This document shows, piece by piece, positions 25,764 through 33,742 of a stretch of DNA of 38,044 nt (its first letter is position 1; each line of letters begins with the position of its first letter). Both the position numbers and the translations under genes were made by a program. The stretch is taken from assembly GCF_000715505.1 (NCBI RefSeq), contig NZ_JHEH01000027.1:1-38044 (forward strand). The letters are read 5' to 3'. This DNA comes from Thioclava dalianensis (lineage in GTDB: Bacteria > Pseudomonadota > Alphaproteobacteria > Rhodobacterales > Rhodobacteraceae). The notes beneath the pieces were generated by a model. It did not search any database and was not told the DNA's origin. It saw only the letters and a program-made list of their open reading frames with translations.

Positions 25764-25792
25764 ATGGCCCCGGAGTGATCCGGGGCCATTTT
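25764..25792 (+). terminator. Rho-independent terminator of ctaD
   Basis: ATGGCCCCGGA (25764-25774) and TCCGGGGCCAT (25779-25789) form an 11-base-pair stem with a GTGA loop, followed by TTTT. It lies 26 bases after the ctaD stop. Confidence 0.9.
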
Positions 25793-25873
25793 CGTATCGC
25801 CTCGGGATCGGTGCGCTTTGCCCAAGCGCCGATCGGGGTTATCATCTGAACCAGTTTCTCAACGAGTAGCCCG

Positions 25874-26401
25874 ATGCCCTATCGCTGGACCCAGAGCGAC
25901 GCCGGAGCGCAATTGCCCCCAGACACCACGGAGCTTCATCTGTGGCCCTATCGCTCACTGCCGCGCAAAGGCTTCGTTATCTTCATCGCGATCACACTGG
26001 TGATGGTGAGCCTGCCGCTATTGGCGCTGCTGGGCACGATTGAGATGTGGTGGGTTTTGGCCTTCATCGCGATGGCCGTGGCGGGCGTGTGGTGGGCGCT
26101 GTCTCATAGCTATCGCACGGGCGAAGTGCTGGAGGTTCTCTCGCTGAGCCCGCGTAGCTTGCGGCTGACGCGGCACGATCCGGGCCGCAAACCCGCGCGC
26201 CATTGGGAGGCCAATCCGCATTGGGTTCGGGTCGCATTGGACCGCTCCGGCGGGCCGGTGCCCGATTACCTGACTTTGACAGGAGGTCCGCGCGAGGTTG
26301 AGCTGGGCGCGTTTCTCACCCCCGAGGAACGCCGCGCGCTTTATGATGAGCTGCGCCGCAATCTCGATCTGGCGCGCGCCCCGATCGGCATGCCGCGCTA
26401 G
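25874..26401 (+). CDS. DUF2244 integral membrane protein
   Basis: 175 residues. Two adjacent transmembrane helices (about 33-54 and 57-76) follow a short N-terminus with the family start LWPYRSLPRKGF. The C-terminal half is soluble and contains PARHWEANPHWVRVAL and GAFLTPEERRALYDELR, both typical of DUF2244. Function is unknown; I recall such genes near cytochrome oxidase genes in alphaproteobacteria, which fits its place behind ctaD. It converges on the DUF3008 gene with only eight bases between the stops. Confidence 0.87.
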   Translation: MPYRWTQSDAGAQLPPDTTELHLWPYRSLPRKGFVIFIAITLVMVSLPLLALLGTIEMWWVLAFIAMAVAGVWWALSHSYRTGEVLEVLSLSPRSLRLTRHDPGRKPARHWEANPHWVRVALDRSGGPVPDYLTLTGGPREVELGAFLTPEERRALYDELRRNLDLARAPIGMPR

Positions 26402-26409
26402 GCCTGAGC

Positions 26410-26592
26410 CTAAGAGCTATTTTCGGGCAAATCAGAGCGCGGAGTCGAGGCCATCTCTTCAAGCTCGGCCTCGCTCATCGTGTCATACATCTCGCGCGAC
26501 GCGCCCTGAAGGTCCGAGACCTTCGCCTCGCCCCGCTTGGCGGAAAGCGCCGCCCCGGCGGCGCGCTGCTGAGATTTGGATTGTGCTTTCAT
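26410..26592 (-). CDS. DUF3008 small protein
   Basis: 60 residues from the ATG at 26592 (MKAQSKSQQRAAGAALSAKRG); an ATG three codons earlier is possible. The pattern KSQQRAAGAALSAKRGE, then SDLQGASREMYDTMSEAELEEMA is the DUF3008 family, short charged proteins of unknown role often found in genomes of soil and water bacteria. No signal peptide or membrane helix. It lies 60 bases behind yqeY on the same strand. Confidence 0.82.
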   Translation of the reverse strand: MKAQSKSQQRAAGAALSAKRGEAKVSDLQGASREMYDTMSEAELEEMASTPRSDLPENSS

Positions 26593-26652
26593 GGGCCCCA
26601 CCTTGGCTGAGTTCCCAAAAGGAACGCCGTGGCGGGGTCGCAGTTCCGGCGC

Positions 26653-27117
26653 TCAGGAGGATAGGCGATCCTTCACCTGCGGGCCAACCCGCGAGAAATC
26701 CATCTGGCCGGTATATTGGCCTTTCAGCTCGCCCATCACTCGGCCCATATCGCGGATCGAATCTGCACCGAGCTTGGCAATCGCGGCATCAATGGCCGCC
26801 GAGACCTCCTCTTCCGAGAGCTGGCGGGGCAGGAAATCCTCGATCACCGAGATCTCCGAGAGCTCCTTTTCAGCGAGTTCCAGCCGCCCGCCCTCTTCGT
26901 AGGCGCGTGCGCTTTCCTGACGCTGCTTGACCATTTTTCCCATGATCGCAAGAACTTCGGGATCGCCGACCGTTTGCTCCCCCTCGCCTTCGGCGCGCAT
27001 CGCGATCTCACGATCTTTGATAGCCGCATTGATCAGCCGCAGCGTCGAAAGCCGCTCCTGATCCTTTTCCTTCATTGCAGTCTTAAGTGCGGCTGAAAGC
27101 CGTTCGCGCATTTCCAT
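26653..27117 (-). CDS. GatB/YqeY domain protein
   Basis: 154 residues, the usual length for stand-alone YqeY proteins. The N-terminus MEMRERLSAALKTAMKEKD and the EDFLPRQLSEEEVSAAI and ADSIRDMGRVMGELK segments match the family, which shares the tRNA-binding domain of the amidotransferase subunit GatB. The function is not settled; a role in tRNA handling is inferred from homology. It is divergent from carA across 168 bases, and a promoter-like pair sits at 27175-27147. Confidence 0.92.
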   Translation of the reverse strand: MEMRERLSAALKTAMKEKDQERLSTLRLINAAIKDREIAMRAEGEGEQTVGDPEVLAIMGKMVKQRQESARAYEEGGRLELAEKELSEISVIEDFLPRQLSEEEVSAAIDAAIAKLGADSIRDMGRVMGELKGQYTGQMDFSRVGPQVKDRLSS

Positions 27118-27146
27118 GATCCACGTCCCCTATGCATCAGGGCGCT

Positions 27147-27175
27147 ACAATAGCCCCATTGCGAAATGCACACAA
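27147..27175 (-). promoter_or_regulatory. Candidate promoter of yqeY
   Basis: On the minus strand TTGTGT (27175-27170) and TATTGT (27152-27147) are 17 bases apart, about 30 bases upstream of the start codon. Confidence 0.5.
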
Positions 27176-27225
27176 CCGAGCCAAGTGTTTGAAAATGTTG
27201 AACAATACAAATATCCTAACGCCCC

Positions 27226-27253
27226 TTGACCCGCCTGCGCCGCGCGCCTAAAT
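27226..27253 (+). promoter_or_regulatory. Candidate promoter of carA
   Basis: TTGACC (27226-27231) and CTAAAT (27248-27253) are separated by 16 bases and lie about 33 bases before the carA ATG. The -35 box is one base from consensus. Confidence 0.55.
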
Positions 27254-27285
27254 TCCGGCGAATTTTGTCTCGGGGGAAACGTGCC

Positions 27286-28452
27286 ATGCCTGTAAGCCAC
27301 ACCGCATCGGAAAAGCCCACCGCGCTCATCGCGCTGGCAGACGGACAACTCTTTTACGGGCGCGGCTTTGGCGCACCGGGCGAAACGGTGGCCGAGCTGG
27401 TCTTCAACACCGCGATGACGGGCTATCAGGAAATCATGACCGACCCGTCCTATGCCGGTCAGGTCGTGACCTTCACCTTCCCGCATATCGGCAATACGGG
27501 CGTGACGCCCGAGGATGACGAGACCGCAGAGCCCGTCGCCGCAGGCATGGTCGTGAAATGGGATCCGACCGAGCCCAGCAACTGGCGCGCGGCCGAGACG
27601 CTCGAGGACTGGCTGGCCAAGCGCGGCCGGATCGGCGTGGGTGGGATCGACACAAGACGCCTGACCCGTGCGATTCGCCAGCAAGGCGCGCCGCATGTGG
27701 CCCTCGCCTACAATCCCGATGGCGTATTCGACATCGAGGCTCTGGTCCGCAAGGCGCGCGAATGGTCCGGCCTTGAAGGGCTCGATCTGGCCAGAGATGT
27801 CACCTGTGCGCAAAGCTATAGCTGGGATCAGATGCGTTGGGCCTGGCCCGAGGGCTACCAGCCCGCGAAGGGCAACGACCTCAAGGTCGTGGCGATCGAT
27901 TTCGGCGCCAAGCGCAACATCCTGCGCTGTCTGGCCTCGGCGGGCTGCGATGTGACGGTTCTGCCGGCCACCGCCACCGCCGAAGACGTGCTCGCGCTCA
28001 AGCCCGACGGGGTGTTCCTGTCCAACGGTCCGGGCGATCCTGCCGCGACCGGTGCCTATGCCGTGCCGATGATCAAGGGCGTGCTGGAGACCGACCTGCC
28101 GGTCTTCGGGATTTGTCTGGGCCACCAGATGCTGGCGCTCGCCCTCGGCGCGCAGACGATCAAGATGAATCACGGCCATCACGGGGCCAACCACCCGGTG
28201 AAGGATCTGACCACCGGTAAGGTCGAAATCACCTCGATGAACCACGGCTTCACCGTGGACAGCCAGACCCTGCCCGATGGCGTGGACGAGACCCATGTCT
28301 CGCTGTTCGACGGCTCGAATTGCGGCATCGCGCTCAAAGACCGCCCGGTGTTTTCGGTCCAATACCACCCCGAAGCCAGCCCCGGCCCGCAAGACAGCTA
28401 CTACCTGTTTGAGCGCTTCGCCGATGCGATCCGCGCCCGCAAAGCGTCCTGA
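27286..28452 (+). CDS. carA: Carbamoyl-phosphate synthase small subunit
   Basis: 388 residues (E. coli 382). It hydrolyses glutamine and passes ammonia to CarB for carbamoyl phosphate, the precursor of pyrimidines and arginine. The N-terminal CPSase domain (about 10-150) is followed by a class I glutamine amidotransferase domain with catalytic C277 (GICLGHQ), H361 and E363 (YHPEASPG). The ATG at 27286 (MPVSHTASEK) is preceded by GGGGGAAACG; a frame extension to 27226 would start inside the promoter-like region. carB is not in the window, so the two subunits are encoded apart, as is common in alphaproteobacteria. Confidence 0.96.
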   Translation: MPVSHTASEKPTALIALADGQLFYGRGFGAPGETVAELVFNTAMTGYQEIMTDPSYAGQVVTFTFPHIGNTGVTPEDDETAEPVAAGMVVKWDPTEPSNWRAAETLEDWLAKRGRIGVGGIDTRRLTRAIRQQGAPHVALAYNPDGVFDIEALVRKAREWSGLEGLDLARDVTCAQSYSWDQMRWAWPEGYQPAKGNDLKVVAIDFGAKRNILRCLASAGCDVTVLPATATAEDVLALKPDGVFLSNGPGDPAATGAYAVPMIKGVLETDLPVFGICLGHQMLALALGAQTIKMNHGHHGANHPVKDLTTGKVEITSMNHGFTVDSQTLPDGVDETHVSLFDGSNCGIALKDRPVFSVQYHPEASPGPQDSYYLFERFADAIRARKAS

Positions 28453-28502
28453 TCGCACCCCCACCCGGGCCGCTTAAGACATTTTTGATCGGAAGGGGCG
28501 GA

Positions 28503-28519
28503 GTTAACGTGTCGTTAAC
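28503..28519. promoter_or_regulatory. CtrA-type binding site (TTAA-N7-TTAA)
   Basis: GTTAACG-TGT-CGTTAAC is a perfect 17-base palindrome whose core TTAA (28504-28507), seven bases, TTAA (28515-28518) equals the CtrA consensus. It sits 53 bases upstream of the glycosyltransferase ATG, in the 119-base gap after carA. CtrA is the response regulator that controls motility, gene transfer agent and surface genes in Rhodobacterales. A chance match is possible but unlikely at this GC content. Confidence 0.6.
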
Positions 28520-28571
28520 CCTGCCCCCCGCATGCTTGACCGTGTGAGCCGTCACCGGGGAGCTGCAAATC

Positions 28572-30620
28572 ATGGCACATGCCACGCCGATCAAACTGGA
28601 GTTTGCCCTCGGCGCGGATGCGGTGGCAGGCCCGTTCTCGGCACAGATGCGCGCGCGTGGCGATCCCAGCGGGTCCGCGCGCGCCACGACAGCCGCTCGC
28701 CCACGCCGCACACCGCTTGGACAGATCCTGCTTGAGATGGGCGCGGTCGAGCCGGGACATTTGCTCAAGGCGCTCGCGCTGCGACGCCGGGAAGATGTAA
28801 GGCTCGGGGATATTCTGCTGACCCATGGCTGGGTACGCGAGCCGGTCCTGATGGCCGCCCTCGCGCGGCAATGGTCGGTCTCGGTCGTGGATCTCATCGC
28901 ACAGCCCCCCGACCCCCGCCTGATCGATGCAATCGGACCGGAGCGCTGCCTGTCAGAGGCGATGGTGCCGTGGTGCACACTGGGCGGCGAGACCGTGATC
29001 GCCACCGCCCGCCCCGAAGATTTCCTAAGGCTCAAGCCCACCCTTGTGGCCCGGTTCGGCCCCTGCCGCATGGTGGTCGCGGACGAACGCAGCATCCACG
29101 AAAGCCTGCTGGCGCGCCGTCAGACGGCCTTGGTGCGCCGCGCCGAGATTAAGGTGGACCCGCGCGAAAGCTGCCGCAACCGCAACGAAGCCCGCGCGGC
29201 GCGCATTGCGGGTGGCTGCGTCGCGGCCCTGCTTGTCGGGCTCTATCTCGCCCCTGATCTGTTGCTCTGGCTGCTTTTTGGTTGGGTGATGCTGACCCTG
29301 ATCGGCACGATGGGGCTGAAGCTGATGGCCTTTACCTCGGAATTTTTAGCCCTGCGCAAGATGCAGGCCCGCCCGCCCGAGGTCCTGCGCGCCCAACATG
29401 GCCCGATGCCACGGCTGCCGATCATCTCGGTCATGGTGCCGCTCTTTCATGAGACCGATATCGCCGCACGCCTTGTGAAACGCCTCGGCACGCTCACCTA
29501 TCCGCGCGAATTGCTCGATATTCTGCTGGTGGTCGAACAAAGCGACCAGATGACCCAAGAGGCGCTTAGCCAAGCAGATCTTCCGCGATGGATGCGGGTC
29601 GTGACGGTTCCCGACGGCCCGATCAAGACCAAGCCCCGCGCGCTCAACTATGCGCTCAGCTTCTGTCGTGGCTCGGTGATCGGCATCTGGGACGCCGAGG
29701 ATGCGCCCGCCGCCGATCAGCTTCACGTGGTGGCGCGCCGCTTTGCGCAGGCCCCTCCGCAGACCGCCTGCCTGCAGGGCATTCTGGATTACTACAACCC
29801 GCGCACAAACTGGCTCGCGCGCTGCTTCACGATCGAATATGCGACGTGGTTTCGGATGTTTCTGCCGGGGCTTGCGCGGCTGGGCTTTGTGGTGCCTCTG
29901 GGCGGCACGACACTATTTTTCCGCCGCGACGCGCTGGAGGATCTTGGCGGCTGGGACGCGCATAATGTCACTGAAGATGCCGATCTGGGCGTACGGCTCG
30001 CCCGGCACGGATACCGCACAGAGCTGATTCCCGCCGTCACCTATGAAGAGGCCAATTGCCGCGCGATCCCGTGGGTCAAGCAACGCTCTCGCTGGCTCAA
30101 GGGCTATGCGATGACATGGGCCGTGCATATGCGCGACCCCGCGCGGCTCTGGCGCGAGCTGGGACCGAAACGCTTTATCGGCGTGCAGATCCTGATCCTC
30201 GGCTCCTTGTCGCAATATATCCTCGCGCCGGTGCTATGGAGCTTCTGGCTCACGCTGTTGGGCATCTGGCACCCGATTGCCTCGCATATCCCCGCCATTG
30301 CCTTCTGGCCGATGATGGCGGTGTTCGTGGGCTCGGAGCTGATCAATATCGCGGTCGGTATGTGGGCGGTCCGCGGGGCTGAGCATCGGCACCTGATCAA
30401 ATGGGTGCCCACGCTTATGGCCTATTTTCCGCTCGGCGCGCTGGCGGGCTGGAAGGCGATCTACGAGGTGATCCTGCGGCCGTTCTACTGGGAAAAAACC
30501 CGCCATGGAATCTATGATATCGCCCCAACCCATATGCATCCCGTGGCGCAAGACGGCCCTTTGCCCAGCCTCACACAGCCGGTCATGCCGCGCCTGAACC
30601 GCGCGCCGCTGATCGATTAA
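28572..30620 (+). CDS. Membrane glycosyltransferase family 2 with N-terminal MshEN-type domain
   Basis: 682 residues. Residues 48-71 and 77-100 are two 24-residue MshEN motifs five apart (PLGQILLEMGAVE.., RLGDILLTHGWVR..); the rest of a T2SSE_N-like domain runs to about 180. MshEN domains bind cyclic di-GMP; motif 2 fits the consensus fully, motif 1 has P48 for Arg and R71 for Gln. Helices at about 213-250 precede a processive GT2 domain with D374-A-E-D377, T468-E-D-A-D472 and Q504xxR-W508, the catalytic set of cellulose-synthase-like enzymes. Several C-terminal helices (535-640) would form an export channel. GGGGAG lies nine bases before the ATG. Polymer unknown; no PilZ domain, no bcs genes nearby. 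Confidence 0.88.
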   Translation: MAHATPIKLEFALGADAVAGPFSAQMRARGDPSGSARATTAARPRRTPLGQILLEMGAVEPGHLLKALALRRREDVRLGDILLTHGWVREPVLMAALARQWSVSVVDLIAQPPDPRLIDAIGPERCLSEAMVPWCTLGGETVIATARPEDFLRLKPTLVARFGPCRMVVADERSIHESLLARRQTALVRRAEIKVDPRESCRNRNEARAARIAGGCVAALLVGLYLAPDLLLWLLFGWVMLTLIGTMGLKLMAFTSEFLALRKMQARPPEVLRAQHGPMPRLPIISVMVPLFHETDIAARLVKRLGTLTYPRELLDILLVVEQSDQMTQEALSQADLPRWMRVVTVPDGPIKTKPRALNYALSFCRGSVIGIWDAEDAPAADQLHVVARRFAQAPPQTACLQGILDYYNPRTNWLARCFTIEYATWFRMFLPGLARLGFVVPLGGTTLFFRRDALEDLGGWDAHNVTEDADLGVRLARHGYRTELIPAVTYEEANCRAIPWVKQRSRWLKGYAMTWAVHMRDPARLWRELGPKRFIGVQILILGSLSQYILAPVLWSFWLTLLGIWHPIASHIPAIAFWPMMAVFVGSELINIAVGMWAVRGAEHRHLIKWVPTLMAYFPLGALAGWKAIYEVILRPFYWEKTRHGIYDIAPTHMHPVAQDGPLPSLTQPVMPRLNRAPLID

Positions 30621-31274
30621 TTACAACGCCTCGGCCCAATGCCCGACCGTGCCGTGCCCATCGGCATCCAGCTTGAGCCGGGTCTCAAAGGCGCGCGAGA
30701 TATGGAGCCGCAACGCCGCAGCCGCAGCTTCACCATCGCCCGCCGCAATCGCATCGACAATCGCCTGATGCTCGGCCAGTGCCGCCTCGACACGGCCTGT
30801 CACCGCAAGCGAGGTCGTCGCCAGCAAGGCCATCGAGCGATGCACGAGATCAAGCTGTTGCACCAGATAGCGGTTATGCGAGGCCAGATGAATCTGGTGA
30901 TGGAAGCGCCGGTTCGAACGGCTCAGCGCTTCGGGCGAGTCGAGTTGGCCGCGATCCTCATCAATCATGGTCTGCAAGACGCGGACCTCCTCGGGGGCGG
31001 CATGTTTCGCAGCAAGCCCCGCGGCCAGCGCCTCCAGCTCTGCGCGCACGACATAAAGCTCGGCCAGTTGGTTATGATCCAGCGAGGCTACGATCAGCGA
31101 ACGGCCATCGCGCGCCAGCATCTGCTGCGTCTCAAGGCGCTGCAACGCCTCGCGCACCGGCGTGCGCGACACCCCGAACCGCTCGGCGAGCTCGGATTCC
31201 ACCAACCGGTTGCCGGGGCGGTAAATCCCCGCATCTATCGCTTCGAGAATGAGTGTGTAGGCGTCTTTTTGCAT
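30621..31274 (-). CDS. GntR-family (FCD subfamily) transcriptional regulator
   Basis: 217 residues from the ATG at 31274 (MQKDAYTLILEAIDAG); the 150-base open extension upstream lacks support. The winged helix-turn-helix is textbook GntR (LVESELAERFGVSRTPVREALQRLE, in parts 24-48), followed by an all-helical FCD domain that normally binds organic acids through Asp/His residues (H174-like in RFHHQIHLASHNRYL). Its stop is directly against the stop of the glycosyltransferase gene with no base between. The regulated genes are not evident; the divergent HAD gene is a candidate. Confidence 0.92.
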   Translation of the reverse strand: MQKDAYTLILEAIDAGIYRPGNRLVESELAERFGVSRTPVREALQRLETQQMLARDGRSLIVASLDHNQLAELYVVRAELEALAAGLAAKHAAPEEVRVLQTMIDEDRGQLDSPEALSRSNRRFHHQIHLASHNRYLVQQLDLVHRSMALLATTSLAVTGRVEAALAEHQAIVDAIAAGDGEAAAAALRLHISRAFETRLKLDADGHGTVGHWAEAL

Positions 31275-31368
31275 ATGTCCTGCCTTGATACCGGGGCAGA
31301 GTAGGCCCGCGCCCGGGCGGAAGACAAGCAGATTGCACCGCAGCGCCGGCCCTCTTAGGGTGCGCCGC

Positions 31369-32019
31369 ATGATGCATAGCGACTTCTCCGACGTGACCGA
31401 CTGGGTCTTCGACCTCGACAACACGCTTTATCCGCCCTCGGCGCGGCTGTTCGATCAGATCGAGCTGCGGATGGTGGATTTCGTGATGCGCACGCTGAGC
31501 GTGGATCGCGCGCAGGCCAATTACCTGCGCGGTCACTACTGGCAGCTTTATGGCACGACGCTTGCCGGGCTGATGCATGAGCACGGCGTCGATCCGGTGC
31601 CGTTTCTCGACGAGGTGCATGAGATCTCGCTCGATCATCTGGAGCATGATGTGGCATTGCGTGCGGGCATCTCGGCCCTGCCCGGCCGCAAGATCGTCTA
31701 TACCAACGGCTCGGCACCTTATGCGAAACGCGTGCTTGAGGCGCGCGGGCTGTCGGGGCTTTTTGAAGACATCTACGGCGTCGAGCACGCCGACTTCCAT
31801 CCCAAGCCGCGCGCGCAGGCCTTCGATACCGTCTTTGCCAAAGCGGGGATCACGCCCGCCCGGGGCGCGATGTTCGAGGATGATCCGCGCAATCTGAGCC
31901 ACCCCCACGCGCTCGGCATGCGCACGATCCATGTCGCCCCGGAGCCCGTGTCAGAGCCGTTCATCCAACACCACACAGACGATCTTGCGGGCTTTCTCGC
32001 GCGGCTGGCTCAGGGCTAG
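31369..32019 (+). CDS. HAD-superfamily phosphatase, SDT1-like pyrimidine 5'-nucleotidase type
   Basis: 216 residues from tandem ATGs at 31369/31372. HAD motif I is D15-L-D17-N-T (WVFDLDNTLYPP), motif II YTNGS, motif III the lysine of HPKPRAQAF, and motif IV FEDDPRN. The FDLDNTLYP start and all-helical cap are typical of the pyrimidine 5'-nucleotidase group (yeast Sdt1-like), which dephosphorylates nucleoside monophosphates or related phosphates. The ribosome site is weak (AGGG). It is divergent from the GntR gene across 94 bases. Confidence 0.88.
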   Translation: MMHSDFSDVTDWVFDLDNTLYPPSARLFDQIELRMVDFVMRTLSVDRAQANYLRGHYWQLYGTTLAGLMHEHGVDPVPFLDEVHEISLDHLEHDVALRAGISALPGRKIVYTNGSAPYAKRVLEARGLSGLFEDIYGVEHADFHPKPRAQAFDTVFAKAGITPARGAMFEDDPRNLSHPHALGMRTIHVAPEPVSEPFIQHHTDDLAGFLARLAQG

Positions 32020-32124
32020 CCCCAAGCATGCGACGTTTTGGCACGCATCAGGGACTCCCCACGAACCGTTACGACCGCTAAATCGGTCCAAGCTATCTGG
32101 GAGATAGGCAAGGGAGACTTGAAG

Positions 32125-32358
32125 ATGACCACGACGACCGCTGAACGCGGCCTTGCGCAACATGCGCACCAGTCCGACCACCACGCCGAGACAGAAGGCG
32201 AGATCTCGGCGCGCACGATGTATCTGCTGGCCATTGTCATCATCGGGATTGCCGCTGGATTGACAGCGACAATGGGGCTTGGCGGATTGATCCTCTGGGC
32301 GGTCTGCGCCGCATGGGGCATGCTCGTGCTGCTGGTGATCATGACCGCAGGCGGCTAA
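32125..32358 (+). CDS. Unknown two-helix membrane protein, 77 aa
   Basis: The ATG at 32125 is preceded by AAGGGAGA eight bases away; the frame is open to 32038 without a better start. Residues 10-26 are rich in His, Gln and acidic residues (AQHAHQSDHHAETEGE). Two transmembrane helices follow (about 32-50 and 54-75) separated by a glycine turn, with a very short C-terminal tail. I do not recognise a family; it does not match the aa3 oxidase subunit IV pattern I considered. A rho-independent terminator ends the unit 26 bases after the stop, so it is expressed on its own or with the HAD gene. Confidence 0.7.
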   Translation: MTTTTAERGLAQHAHQSDHHAETEGEISARTMYLLAIVIIGIAAGLTATMGLGGLILWAVCAAWGMLVLLVIMTAGG

Positions 32359-32383
32359 CTCTGCGCAATTTCGCACAGGCGAG

Positions 32384-32405
32384 AGGGGCAAGCTGGCCCC
32401 TTTTT
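32384..32405 (+). terminator. Rho-independent terminator
   Basis: AGGGGC (32384-32389) and GCCCCT (32396-32401) pair around AAGCTG, followed by a T-run to 32405. It ends the 77-aa gene and insulates the hydroxylase gene downstream. Confidence 0.88.
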
Positions 32406-32522
32406 GGTCGTATCAGCTGCAAGCTGCCTGTGCGCAGATGTCGCCGGGTTGCGGGGGCCGCTCGCGATTGCACTGGCCGCGCGAAACGCGCATTGTGTCG
32501 GGGTATTTCGAAAGGCCTCCTC

Positions 32523-33728
32523 ATGTCGCAGCACATCCAGCAAACCGATATCCTGATCTCGGGCGGCGGCGTCGCCGGATTGACCGCAGCGGCGGCCTTT
32601 GGCACGGCGGGCTTCACCACGATCTGCGTCGATCCGAACCCGCCCGTCACGACCGAGTCGGATGCCGGGGCCGATATGCGCAGCACGGCTTTCTTGCAGC
32701 CCGCACGCAAGGTGCTTGAGGCCGCAGGCCTATGGGCGCGCCTTGCGCCGCATGCCGCGCCCTTGCAGATCATGCGGATTGTCGATGCAGGCGGCGAGAC
32801 CTCCACAGCGCGACTGACGCGCGACTTTAACGCCGCCGAGCTGTCGCAGGAGCCGTTCGGCTGGAACTTCCCCAACTGGCTCTTGCGCCGCGAGATGGTC
32901 GCACGTCTGGCCGAAATCCCGCAGGTCGATTTCCGCCCCGGCATCGCGACCACGGCCCTCGCCACGCGCGAGAGCGGCGCCGAGGTCACGCTGAGCGATG
33001 GCAGTCATGTGCACGCCCGGCTGGTGATCGCCGCCGACGGTCGCAACTCTGATATCCGCGAGGCCTCTGGGCTGAGCGTCTCGCCCACCCATTACGGTCA
33101 AAAGGCGCTGGCCTTCGCGGTCACCCATCCGATCCCGCATCAGAATGTCTCGACCGAGATCCACCGCTCGGGTGGCCCCTTCACCCTCGTGCCGCTGCCT
33201 GATCGCGACGGGATGCCCTCCTCTGCGGTGGTCTGGATGGAGCGCGGCGCCGAGGCCGAACGTCTCGCAGCCCTGCCCGTGGACGAATTCGAGGCCGCGA
33301 TGCTGGAGCGCTCCACCGGCCTTCTCGGGCCGCTCAAGCTAGAGACCCGCCGCGCGCTCTGGCCGATGATGACGCAGATCGCCAATCGGTTTTCGGCCCA
33401 GCGCGTGGCGCTGATCGCAGAGGCCGCCCATGTCATCCCGCCCATCGGGGCGCAGGGGCTCAACATGAGCCTCGCCGATCTGGCCTGCCTGCTTGAGCTA
33501 TGCGACCGCGACCCTGCGCATCTGGGCGAGCGCGCGATGCTTGACACCTATCACCGCCGCCGCTGGCCCGAGGTGAAGGCCCGCGAGATCGGGATCGACA
33601 TGCTCAACCGGATCTCGATGGTGGAAGCCCGTCCGCTGCGCGATCTGCGCGCGGGCGTGTTGGGCGCGCTTTACTCGCTGGGTCGGGTGCGCAAAGGGCT
33701 GATGCGCGCAGGGCTGGGCGTGAATTAA
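32523..33728 (+). CDS. UbiH/UbiF-family FAD-dependent hydroxylase
   Basis: 401 residues from ATG 32523 (MSQHIQQTDILISGGG); the longer open frame has no good start. The FAD-binding GGGVAG is at 14-19, the second motif AADGRNSDIRE near 175, and the third motif IAEAAHVIPPIGAQGLN near 300, with Glu where many family members have GD. Such enzymes add hydroxyl groups to the ubiquinone ring; which position cannot be read here, since alphaproteobacteria use UbiH, UbiF or UbiL-type enzymes in varying sets. It is convergent with the MATE gene. Confidence 0.87.
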   Translation: MSQHIQQTDILISGGGVAGLTAAAAFGTAGFTTICVDPNPPVTTESDAGADMRSTAFLQPARKVLEAAGLWARLAPHAAPLQIMRIVDAGGETSTARLTRDFNAAELSQEPFGWNFPNWLLRREMVARLAEIPQVDFRPGIATTALATRESGAEVTLSDGSHVHARLVIAADGRNSDIREASGLSVSPTHYGQKALAFAVTHPIPHQNVSTEIHRSGGPFTLVPLPDRDGMPSSAVVWMERGAEAERLAALPVDEFEAAMLERSTGLLGPLKLETRRALWPMMTQIANRFSAQRVALIAEAAHVIPPIGAQGLNMSLADLACLLELCDRDPAHLGERAMLDTYHRRRWPEVKAREIGIDMLNRISMVEARPLRDLRAGVLGALYSLGRVRKGLMRAGLGVN

Positions 33729-33742
33729 CACGGCCCGCCCGC

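Noticed and set aside
26611-26625. GTTCC-CAAAA-GGAAC hairpin between yqeY and the DUF3008 gene.
   Set aside because: Only five base pairs and no T-tract; too weak to call.
28441-28500. Terminator after carA near the CCCGGGC and ATTTTTG stretch.
   Set aside because: No convincing stem of more than four bases precedes the T-run.
32125-32358. aa3-type cytochrome oxidase subunit IV.
   Set aside because: That subunit has a single helix and a different conserved N-terminus; this protein has two helices and lacks the pattern.
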